Shown here: piece after piece, positions 21,916-31,452 of the stretch
Numbering within the stretch: position 1 is the stretch's first letter
Layout: every line of letters begins with the position of its first letter
Assembly (NCBI GenBank): GCA_946811185.2
Contig: OX328103.1
Coordinates: 32,296,266-32,360,265, forward strand
Length of the DNA stretch: 64,000 nt
Source: Hippopus hippopus
Taxonomy: Eukaryota > Mollusca > Bivalvia > Cardiida > Cardiidae
Direction of reading: 5' to 3'
Position numbers and translations under genes: made by a program
Notes under the pieces: generated by a model
The model's input: the letters and a program-made list of their open reading frames with translations, nothing else
What the model was told of the DNA's origin: nothing
Database searches by the model: none

Positions 21916-24053
21916 ATGCACAGCCGGATGAGGCAAAACACGGTCATGATCGCCATGCGCATTTGGACCTTGACAAACCACAAGCAGATATGCAACATGG
22001 ACACAAAGGTGGGCAGAAACATGGGAACTATCAAGGAGATGGGGAATTTAAATATGGTGATGGCTTTAGAAGGTTCATCGATGAAAATGGGTACAAAGGT
22101 GGGGCGACAGGAGTTCTTCTTGGAAACCGTCTTGGATTTGCTGAGGGTCATGGCCGTTCTATCACTGGACACAACATACATAAACAAACACCACTTCCCG
22201 CATCAGGCTTGTCAAAAATTATTACATCAATGACCATCCTGAAGTTAATGGAGGAAGGCTTGGTGCATCCAGAGAGCCATATCTTTGGCCAAGATGGAAT
22301 ATTGAAAAAGTTGACCCCAAAACATGAAGAATTACCAGATAAAAGGATTCTTGATATTACTGTCAACGATCTCCTACATCATGCTGGCGGATGGGATTCG
22401 GAAATCTCAAGAGTTGCTGATCCTGTCTTTAATGAATTTTTAGTGGAAGGAAACCATCTAATCGTAAATATCACTCTTGCATTGAATCTATCTCGGCCAC
22501 TTGCAGTTCATGACATTATCAAATTCATGGCAATGCAGAGACTGGACTTTGAACCTGGTACAGCATCTAGGGTTTCCAACTTTGGTTATTTGCTTCTGGG
22601 CAGAGTCATTGAAGAAGTCACTGGAGGACAACCATATGAAAATGTTGTGAGACACAAAGTCCTGGAGAAGTGTGGAATGTGGCACACAAGGCTTGGACCA
22701 CATATTCGTGACAATCAGGAAATCTTTAAGAGCAGAAGTACACGAGAGATCAAAGCAGAACTTCTACAACGACATGAGACCATTGGGGAGTATTACGCTT
22801 ATGCTCAAACATATTTGGTGGACTCCTGTTTGGGTTGGTTTACAAATGTTTATGATGTCATGAGACTAGCTCAGTGTATTGATGGTTCTGCTGACTATCA
22901 ACTGCTGAACAAAACAACACTGTCATACATGACTCATGCTGAACACCAAAATTCTGATAATTGGTATGCTGTTGGCTTCCTCACAAACAAGGATGGTGAA
23001 CTATGGGTAGGTGATGAACCACATGCTCCTGAAGTGCTATTCTTCCACCGTAATATTCGCCGTAACTTAGACTATGAGGGCAAAAATGAGCCTATTGCAT
23101 GGACTTTTCTCTTTGAAGGAGAACCTTCCTACAATGCCCCACTAAAGCATATGATGTCAAGAGCTCTTGTTGAGGCTGAATACTTCTGGCCTGAAGAAGA
23201 TGCTTACATTGAAGATGTAGCTGATAAACTACTTACGCTTGGAACAACAACAAAACTGATCAAACTGAAGATTGACGAACATCGTGGAAATGCTTATCTA
23301 AGCGCTCTAAAACAGGCACAGTTCAATCTCATCTGGATAAATGCCTACACGAATGATGGAAACACTTTCTTCACCGTCATTGGTGAAAAAGATATCAAAG
23401 CAAGCAGAGAATGTGTGGCTCTTGTTGGTCTTGACCGTGAACAGTTGGTCCGGCGAAAACTTGAGATCCAAAAACAGGGTTACAACATGACATTCTTCCA
23501 GAACTATAAGAGCTACTCCCACATTGACAGGTACATGTATTTGGCAGCCTTCCATAAAGGAGCCTTCCCTAATGATTCCCACATACTGTATGGTATCCAG
23601 CACTTTGACAGACCCTATAAGACATTGTTACAACTATATGAGGAGAAAGGGTACCGGCCACTTGTACAGTCAGTGGAATATGATAGAGATGACACTCTTC
23701 TCTCATTCATCTTAGAAGCAGATACTTCGGATGAAAAAGATCAAAAGCCAATCTACTCAAATGAAGTTGACCTGAGCGAAGCCCGTCTGGAGAAGTTTGT
23801 CCGACGCTATGCACGGGATCAACGACGTCTCATTTACTTGGATGCTTCAAACCATCGAGGCAAGCCAAAGTTTTCAGCCCTGTTCAAGAAGACAAGAATG
23901 ACAAAGTGGCTTTTCAGCCAGGGTTTATCTGAACAAGACTTGATAACAGTAATTACTGAGAAGCAACAAGAAGGGTACTTGCCGTCAATCATTGTTGGGT
24001 ACAGTACAAAAAGTGGTGACCTAAAATTTGTCACATATATGGAAAAACCTTAG
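21916..24053 (+). CDS. Beta-lactamase-fold protein with BTRD1-like repeats, terminal exon
   Basis: One open exon of 712 residues. It is probably secreted, but the signal peptide would lie in a missing first exon. The exon starts after the splice acceptor TATATTTTCAG, with one codon base supplied by the exon before. The ATG at 21849 lies in the presumed intron and is not a convincing start. The first 45 residues are His- and Asp-rich (HGHDRHAH, QHGHKGGQKHG). Next comes a class C beta-lactamase/transpeptidase fold: the helix around SGLSKIITSMTILKLMEEGL, then DLLHHAGG, and FEPGTASRVSNFGYLLLGRV. Where the family has Ser-x-x-Lys, the position three before the Lys is Gly. Where it has Tyr-x-Asn, the Tyr is Val. 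From about position 450 (counting from 21849) come at least three repeats with aromatic-rich blocks such as QAQFNLIWINAYTNDGNTFF and a final YSTKSGDLKFVTYMEKP. These resemble Pfam bacterial tandem repeat domain 1, the pairing known from fungal polyglycine hydrolases (from memory). It may be a non-catalytic binding protein. Confident as a gene; function inferred. Confidence 0.85.
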
Positions 24054-24241
24054 ACAAAAAAGACTGACACAAACTTTAATTATATGCCCTCCAGATTCTG
24101 TCTGAAAAGTAATTTCTATTTAATTGAAACATTAACAATTCAAACGTAAATTGAAGTCCATTAACAAAGAAAAACTCTTTCAAAATGTCTTAGGTAATAC
24201 ACATAGCTGATGTCTCAATACAAACTATTGCAAAGTTGTTG

Positions 24242-24247
24242 AATAAA
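24242..24247 (+). promoter_or_regulatory. Poly(A) signal of the beta-lactamase-like gene
   Basis: First AATAAA downstream of the TAG stop, 190 bases after it and in a plain A+T-rich 3' untranslated stretch. A T-rich run follows at 24340. Confidence 0.6.
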
Positions 24248-24579
24248 CTTTTCGTAACACTGGGAAAAGAAAATGATGTAGCACAGATGGGCAGAAGACA
24301 GGGAGGACTATTTCAATTTCAATCCCCCCAATTGTTTTTTTTTTACAGTTTCATAGTATACATAAAGATTCAAGAGTAACTAATTAGTGTATAACATTTC
24401 TTGCCTTCAAATTAATACTGAGAACACAAATGTTGTTTCTTTATATTCCATTACTATACAGGTTACCTTTTCATAATACAGAGCACAAGTATATCTAACT
24501 CTGCCAAATGACAAATTTCTAAACTTGTCAAAACTCAAAGCATTTGCAGATAACACATTAAATGTGGCACAAAATTAAT

Positions 24580-25071
24580 CAGGCGCGTAGCCAGGCGGAA
24601 GCCTGGAAGCCCGGGCTTCAACATAATTTTTTCAAGTATGGTCTCTCTGAGAAAAAATTAAGAAAGAAAAACAAAGAAAATAAAAATGAAAAAGAAAGAA
24701 AACAAAGCCAAAATAAAAACTAACAAAGAAAACTGAAGAAATAAAATTTAACTTGGATCTGATTTGTATATTTTTTTCTCGCGGCCTTTTGATTCCACCG
24801 TAGATAGTATTTTTCACCTCGTGGAATCGCTTCCGTTTACCAATTCCACAGACCGGCGACTTTCGAGATACAAACAAAGATTTTCTCTGCGCTTTTTCTG
24901 TGATAGAACAACTAAGTAAATACTTTTTGGCGTTTCCTTATCTTCATTAACTTATTTTGTACTACGCAGCCAAAGCAGCAACCCTGGAAATGGAAGGTTC
25001 CTAGAAAACTAGCATGACGTTTATCGGTGTCACATTGACAATTTTTCGCGGCAATCATTAAGCATCATATT

Positions 25072-25113
<42 letters not shown>

Positions 25114-26007
25114 TGCACTGTAATTCGATGCAGAACTTTCTAATTAGTCCAAGTAATGAAGTATAACCAAATCAGAGAGAGAGAGAGAGAGAGAGAGAAA
25201 AATAGAAAAGTGCATTTCATTAATAATACGCCCGGATTTTAAAACTATGGAAGCACAGTGATGCCAAGGAGAAATATTACTTGGACATATTAACGTTAGT
25301 GCTGTAGGCGCATTACTTTTAGATCGATTTTCGACGCGCATTTCAATCAAGTTTTTGCAAATGGTTTTGATGTTTTTATTTGATTTCCATTAAAATGAAT
25401 ATTTTACGTACAAAACACGTGAAAATACAACATTTATCAACGTGAAAAACTATGCCAGTTGCAACTGCGACAGCTGAAAGGTCCTTCAGCGTGATGCGGA
25501 GAGTGAAAACTTATTTACGCGCGACAATGAGAACGGAAAGGCTCTCTTCACTAGCTCTGATGCATGTGTATAAACATGTTCAAATAGATACACAAGAGGT
25601 GATAAACGTGTTTGCAGATAGAAAGCGCGGGCGTCTTGCCTTTTTATGCAGAATATGAAATGCCTGGTATAAACTGCGAATGAACCGTGACCATGATTGC
25701 GTTTCTTAATACATGAATTCAAGTATTTACTGGCTTGATCAATTTCTCCTCCAGTTTTCACAAAATAATTATCTAAAAATCTTCAAAATTTTGATAGCAA
25801 CATGCCCGTTCAGATATCACCAGATGCCACCAAATCGCACCAAGTTTTCAAAATTTTCTCGGGGGAGACCCCCCGAACCCCTCTTATGAGAGGGGGGGGG
25901 GGGCCTCTCCCCCCCTCTCGTGCTCTCCCTCCTGCTCGTGCCTTCGGCACTCGCCCAACGCCTATGGCGTTGGCTTCAACGTTACAAATATCCTGGCTAC
26001 GCCCCTG
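24580..26007 (+). mobile_element. Defective hAT transposon (1.43 kb)
   Basis: The terminal inverted repeats are CAGGCGCGTAGCCAGG on the left and, complemented, CAGGGGCGTAGCCAGG on the right, with one difference. This is the CAGGGGCGTAGC type of hAT end. TTAAT is repeated directly outside each end, which fits a 5-base target duplication; most hAT elements make 8, though 5-base groups exist (from memory). Inside are the last 68 codons of a transposase, a (CA)n run at 25075-25104, a (GA)n run at 25174-25198 and a GC-rich block near the right end. Too short to be autonomous. Confidence 0.85.
25452..25658 (+). pseudogene. hAT transposase C-terminal dimerisation fragment
   Basis: 68 residues opening MPVATATAERSFSVMRRVKT, followed by YLRATMRTERLSSLALMHVY. 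This is the conserved C-terminal hAT dimerisation block (A-T/S-A-E-R-S-F-S, then R-L-x-x-L-A-L). Zinc-finger, DDE and insertion domains are missing, since only about 870 bases of element lie upstream and no matching frame is seen there. It is the last exon or a deletion remnant of a transposase, not a host gene. Confidence 0.85.
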
Positions 26008-26351
26008 TTAATGATGAAATATTTCCTTGAAACAAGTAGAAAATGTTGTTGGAAAAGGAGAAAATTCTGGTTACCACCATTTTCTTCTTTCCCCACAATA
26101 TTTTCATAAACTTTCTTTCTTAGGGTCATAAGAACTCGTTTGTGTGACTAAGGGATAAATTCTTGATTAAAGGGAAAAAAAACAGTGCTATTTTGTACAT
26201 TATTGAAAGCAGTATAGGAAAAGAAGCAATTCCAAACGACAAGCAATTATTGCTACTTTTTCATCAATATTTTTAGAAGCAGCATACTGCTACAAAACTC
26301 ATACTTTGCGTAGAAATGGGCTACACATTTTTATGCCTAGGATAAATTCTG

Positions 26352-26585
26352 TTAACCCTTTATCAAACAATCCTGAGTTTTAATGACCCCATGGGTGACT
26401 GTCTTCGAAAACTTTGCTGGAACAGAACAAAATGCAGGTAATCAGCATTTTCTCCTTTTTCCCTAAATGTTTTCTACTTTTTCTGATACAAACCAAATCA
26501 CTTTTGCTATACCCTATTTGATTTGTCCTCTGCAATGCTTTGAATTTGGACCAGCTGAACTTTGTAGTTTGGTAAAGAGTTAAAC
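26352..26585 (-). repeat. TPal-1 MITE copy
   Basis: TTAACCCTTTATCAAACAAT to TTTGGTAAAGAGTTAA. The R half reads GACCCCATGGGTGACTGTCT, and the hairpin has one arm damaged (AACAAAATGCAGG). Confidence 0.77.
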
Positions 26586-28135
26586 TGGTATTAAATTGTT
26601 AACATTTTTTTACTTTTTTTTTTCGCATTACAGAGAGTCTTATTCTAGTTTTACATTACATGTATTCAATGATTCTTCCCAATTTTTCTTTTGCTTTTCA
26701 TTGGAAATTTTGAGACAATTGTTTTTAACCTCTCTACAATACTTTACTAGCCCACAAGATGATATTTCCTCACTCTGTTCGGAAAAGTCTTGAAAACAAT
26801 GCTGCAAAATCCAATTTAATACCATACACAGTTAAGGAAAAAAATTACAGCAAATACGGAAAAGGTTCACCAGAAATCTCTACAGACTTTCTTTATTCAA
26901 CCCTCAAGCTGATAAGTGATTCATTATGCTTTTATTGAAAGAGTGAATCAAGATCAGACTGAACAGAACATTAGTTTGATCTTGAATCTATACTGTCTTA
27001 TAAGGTGATATGTTTTTTTGAAGGAACTTTGAAAGTTCAATAGTTTGGATTTTTAAAAACTGCTGGAAATTTTTTTATTTCATTTCTTTAGCAGTTTAGG
27101 AGTCTATAGACAATAGTATAGTTTACTACAAAGGGTAAATATGTAACAAAACCAAAGAATCAGAATCTAAGCTAGAACAGTCTTTATTAAACCTGTGCCA
27201 AATAATCCCATGATTTAACAACGCTGAGAATCGAGGGATTTTGGAAACATTGTTGTGGAAAAAAAAATGTTAGTAATCAGCACTTCCTCCTTTTCCCACA
27301 ACATTTTTTAGCCTTTTATAGACAAATCCCTTTCTTAGTCTGTAAATGCAATCAGCTGGATAAGTCCAAAATTTGTAAAAATTTCTAAAGAATATTCAGA
27401 CAAAAAAGCTCACTGCTCATCTTAGTGTGCACACCTATTATGACTGTAATTTGCAGTAGAAAAATTACAACAAAACATAAAACTGATCGACACAAGCAAT
27501 TCAATCCTTTGTCACAGTTTTCAAAACACATCTGTCGCAAAGGCCTCTCCATTTGAAGGAAGTGGAATAATTTCATTCAAGACAAATTTCTGTTGATAAT
27601 TTACGAGTAGAATGAGTATGGGTCTAACATAAGCTGACAGTGACAGTGTAAAATTACTTTATAAAGAAAATGTCCATGTATATAGTAACTGTTTACAAGC
27701 GACAGCACTGAAGCACATCTGTAGACTGTAGTAGCTTCTGCAGATTGCATGGATCTAGACCAGACTGCACAAAGTATGCAGGTTAATCTTCAATTTACAC
27801 TTATTGCCATTTTTTAAGTTATACTAACCACAACCAATGAAAGTCCAATACTTGGGTATCCTTTTCTTAATGCAAATGTCTACCTAGTATCTCTTTCTTT
27901 TTTAAATTTTCGATTTTCAAATAAATACAAGCATATTTATGTCACCACTTACTGTTTCTTCTCTTTCAACCAACTTCCGAAACACAAAATAAAATCATAA
28001 AAAGAATAAATAATGCAGCAAATAAACAAAACTGAAACTTGTAATTAAGAATAAATACCAGGATAATTGCCCTTTCTAGGTTGCCAATGGCCAGAATGAC
28101 GCAGCATAGCACCATGTTTTAGCCCATTATGGCGA
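26586..28135. repeat. Intergenic with TPal-2 pieces and one TPal-1 copy
   Basis: A TPal-2 hairpin is at 26945-26995 and a weaker one at 27745-27800. A TPal-1 R-to-L copy with an eroded hairpin is at about 27187-27380. No gene is seen; the open frames are short and A+T-driven. Confidence 0.55.
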
Positions 28136-28137
28136 AA

Positions 28138-28564
28138 CTTGAGACTGATCTAAATCAAAAGCATTTGCAAACAAAATGTCAAATATGGCTAAAATCAAGG
28201 TGTTTGACTATGATAAGCTTGAAAACATTGTGGGAAAAGGGAAAAAAGATGCTGGTAACCAGCATTTTCTCCTTTACCCACAATGTTGTCAAGAAGCTTT
28301 CTTCCATGGATTATTTAACCACGGGATTGTTTGAAAAAGGGTTATCCCTTTACCACACAAGTCTGAGTTTTAATCCTGAAGAAGGGGGCTTTTGAAAACA
28401 TCATGGGAAAGGAAAAAATGCTGGTAATCAGCATTTTCTCCTTTTCCCATAATGTTTTGTTCCCAATAAAAGACAGATGTTATCATATGGCTTCATTTGT
28501 CGTCTGCAAATGCTTTCAATTTGGTAAGGTCCAAAATTTTGTGTTTTTTTTTGTAAAGGGTTAA
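28138..28564. repeat. Two TPal-1 copies in opposite orientation
   Basis: An L-to-R copy ends AAAAAGGGTTATCCCTTTACC, where its end is fused with the start of an R-to-L copy that ends GTAAAGGGTTAA. The R halves meet, so the pair is itself an inverted repeat. Confidence 0.78.
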
Positions 28565-28925
28565 TACATCTGAATTTTCCATAGTATACAAAGATGTTTC
28601 TCACTCATCAGCTCCAACACAAGAGTTAATCAGTTGAATCATGCAAGACACTTTCTATTCTAAATGGTTATTGCTTTTTGCTGTTTCATTCATTTTTTCT
28701 TTGTTGTTGTTTTTTTTTAATTTTTCATACTGTTTGTTTTAAATATGTTAGCTTTTGGGTCATCAAACATCCAGCTGTCTTATGTTGTAAATAGTTATTG
28801 AGTGATTCTACAGAAATATATGTATGTAAATTTGAATGTGCTATAGTAATAAAGTATATTACATACAACTGAAATTATCTCTTTCATTTCTTGTATTTAG
28901 TGCCATACAAAAAGCCAAGCAAAGC
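28565..28925. other. Intergenic, nothing recognised
   Basis: Low-complexity T-rich sequence (TTGTTGTTGTTTTTTTTTAA near 28700) with no repeat ends or gene. Confidence 0.35.
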
Positions 28926-28938
28926 AGCCACTCTATGA

Positions 28939-29234
28939 TTGATTGATTGATTGTATGGTGTTTAATGCCGTTTTCAACATTATTTCAGTTATATCGCAGC
29001 GGCAAGTGCACCTATCCATGCTTTCCTGGAGTTTCTTTTACCAGTACTCTGCACAATTTTCTTTCCAAGCCACTGGCTACTTTCCCACATAACCATCATC
29101 AAAACAATGGTCAGCAGTGGGAGAGGAGTGAATCCTTTTCGCAATGACTATCATCAGTCCTCGGAAAGAAACTGGCTGAGCCAGGGATCAAACCCATGAC
29201 CCCCTGTTTTCAAGTCCAGCTACTGGGACTCGGT
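28939..29234 (-). mobile_element. Full-length tRNA-derived SINE with 13-base target duplication
   Basis: Read on the - strand: a tRNA-like head (complement of GGATCAAACCCATGACCCCC for the B-box region), a body containing GGTGCACTTGCCGCTGCG, and a TCAATCAATCAAT tail. AGCCACTCTATGA lies directly on both sides (28926-28938 and 29235-29247), the mark of LINE-mediated insertion. Confidence 0.88.
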
Positions 29235-29304
29235 AGCCACTCTATGAAGCTCTAGTCTAGTACTATTACAACCTAGGATACACATAAATAAACGAGCTGT
29301 TAAT

Positions 29305-29527
29305 TGATTGAGTAGTGTTTCATACAGTTCTCAAAGTTATTTCAGTCATATCACAATGACAGCTCAGATATTTATGTATGTCCTGCTTTTCACTGGTATT
29401 AAGCTAGGGCTCTGAGGAGTCTTGTCCAAGGACTCTCCCACGAAAAACTCAATGTTTCCAGTGAGGCTTGAACCCAGGGCCTCTAGGTTACCAGTCCTAC
29501 ACTGAACCACTGAGCCACGCAGGACCC
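29305..29527 (-). mobile_element. tRNA-derived SINE, second type
   Basis: The complement begins GGTCCTGCGTGGCTCAGTGG (A-box-like) and has CCCTGGGTTCAAGCCTCAC (B-box-like). It then shares the CATATCACAATGACAGC body and ends at ACTCAATCAATTA. The head differs from that at 28939-29234. Confidence 0.72.
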
Positions 29528-30520
29528 TTGTTATAACTGAAATATTCTTTAAACAGTCTGATCTTTGTCTATACTGTCTTACACTGAAAGTGAAAAGCAG
29601 CTAAGATTGCATGCAATGCCTTAACTCTTTACCTGAATACAACATTTTAGAGTACCCAGTAGTTCTTACACTGTGGCATCTTATTTAAACCTCTGACAAG
29701 CATGACTCTGAAGAAGGAGGCTTTTGAAAACATTGTAACTTCTGAAACCCTCACAATGTTTTCTATCCTTCGAAAGATAAGTATGATTTAGTATTTTGAG
29801 TAAGACTTAATTTGTCTTCTGTAAATGTTTTAAATTTGTACAAGACTAAAATTTTTGTCATCTGGTAAAAAGGTAAAGATAATAAATTGAATATGGCTCA
29901 AATGACAGGATTAGTATTTGGCAGAATAGGGTAAGTGAAGAACTTAAAAAATGCCAATCATCAGCTTTTTCTCCTTTTTCACAAGTTTTAAAAATTCCTT
30001 TTCCTCACGGTCAAAAAATACCTGGATTTATCATGAAGAGTTTATCTTAAGAAAGCTACACACATACAATGGGTTTTTCTGGACTCAAAAAATTGACTGA
30101 AAAATCATTATGCTAATGAGGGCCATTCCTCTAAATTAAATTGTCTCCCTTGCCAGATAAAGACTAAGGGTAACCAAATAACAGATTGGTCCTTTTACCT
30201 GTATTCCTTTGTTTTTATCCTTGGTTCCATTGGGGATGTTGCGATAAATATAATAATGGTTTATGAAATATGTATGAGGTCCCCATATAATTCAAATCAA
30301 ATTCTATTCTTAATAATCCCGAACTACGTATATATCGATTTGTAAAAGAATCTAAATAGATTTACTTGAACTATTATCTCAAAAACATAGCTGTTCTGTG
30401 CTAGAAAATCAAGGATGAAATCCAAGTAATCTCTTTATCAGGACCAATGTAGTACTGGAGACGAATCAAGGGAAATAACTGAAGAATGGCCCTCATTGTA
30501 AGGCTGTTTGAGCAGTATAA
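29528..30520. repeat. Worn TPal-1 copies and unassigned sequence
   Basis: An R-to-L copy lies at about 29670-29880 with its hairpin deleted, and an L-to-R copy at 29880-30050. The rest (30050-30520) contains GGCCATTCCTC and GAATGGCCCTCATTG at 30121 and 30484, which may be the ends of an inverted-repeat element of about 380 bases. Confidence 0.5.
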
Positions 30521-30524
30521 TTAT

Positions 30525-30766
30525 ATGGGTTAACTCTAAGCAAAATTTTAGACATGCACAAGTTGAAAGCATTTGCAGACAACAAAATTTTCAATTACCA
30601 GTAGTTGCAGTTGAAATAATGGGACTTGTCTCTAAAGGGGTAAAAAACATTGTGGAAAAAGGAGAAAATGCTGGTTACCAGCATTTTCTCCTTTTCCAAC
30701 AATGTTTTCAAAAGCCATCTCTCTCTGGGTTATTTAAAACTTTGGATTATTTGGTAAAGGGTTTAC
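30525..30766 (+). repeat. TPal-1 MITE copy
   Basis: L half AAAGCATTTGCAGACAACAA, intact hairpin, R half AAAAGCCATCTCTCTCTGGG, ending TTGGTAAAGGGTTTA. The 153-codon frame across it is the element read through. Confidence 0.8.
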
Positions 30767-31223
30767 CAACATACAGCAACAGAAAGAGAGGATCAAAGAT
30801 CATCAGGAGAAGAATAAGTTGCCTGATCTTAATTTATACCCTCCACACTTGCCCAGTATTGCTCATAGCACATTCGAATTCATACAAGATTATGAATGAA
30901 TGTAGATGTACTCCATACAAGATTATCAATAAATGTAGATGTAACTGTTTGTATAATGACTCACCTTAAGGGCTGACTTGAACTAAAAGAAAAGCTACCG
31001 TCTTGATGTTAGCTTTAACAACAGAAGCTGGCCTCATTTACATGTAAGTCTAGCAAACAGCTATCACTTTGATCTGTAAGGGATAGAGACATAAAACTAC
31101 CTTAAAGCTGAACAAGACTAAAGTTGAGTGCAGACAATTTAACTAAAGACCATATAGAATAGAATGTACAGCCTGGTCTTTGAACTGCATTATTGGAATG
31201 AAAAATATTCCAGCTAAACACCC
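30767..31223. repeat. Intergenic with a short tandem duplication
   Basis: A unit of about 30 bases, ATACAAGATTATGAATGAAT extended by GTAGATGTA, occurs twice at 30880-30945. Nothing else is recognised. Confidence 0.5.
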
Positions 31224-31452
31224 TTAACTCTTTACCAAACAACAAAATTTTGGACTGGTCTAAATTGAAAGTATTTTTAGACGACAAAATAAATGCGACT
31301 CAAATACTGATTTTTGTTTTGGCACAGGTAGAAAACATTGTGGGAAAAGGAGAAAATGCTGGTTACCAGCATTTTCTCCTTTTCCCACAATGTTTTCAAA
31401 AGGCTTCTTCCACAGCGTCTTTAAAAGTCGGGATTCTGTGGTAAAGGGTTAA
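31224..31452 (+). repeat. TPal-1 MITE copy, full length (229 bp)
   Basis: TTAACTCTTTACCAAACAAC to TGTGGTAAAGGGTTAA, 229 bases, with an almost perfect central hairpin. Confidence 0.9.

Larger units (their letters stand above)
24495..26158 (+). repeat. TPal-1 copy interrupted by a hAT element
   Basis: The left piece (24495-24579) carries TTTGCAGATAACACATTAAA and breaks after ACAAAATTAAT. The right piece (26008-26158) resumes TTAATGATGAAATATTTCC and has the hairpin and R half to GGGATAAA. Put side by side, the two pieces read as one L-to-R copy with TTAAT counted once. Confidence 0.8.

Noticed and set aside
21916..24053. Bacterial contamination as the source of the beta-lactamase-like gene
   Set aside because: It is flanked directly by TPal-1 copies, has a splice acceptor and an AATAAA signal, and shows the codon and base composition of its surroundings.
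30508..30969. 153-codon forward frame
   Set aside because: It is a TPal-1 copy read through, with peptides such as ENAGYQHFLLF that recur at every copy because the hairpin has no stop in that frame.
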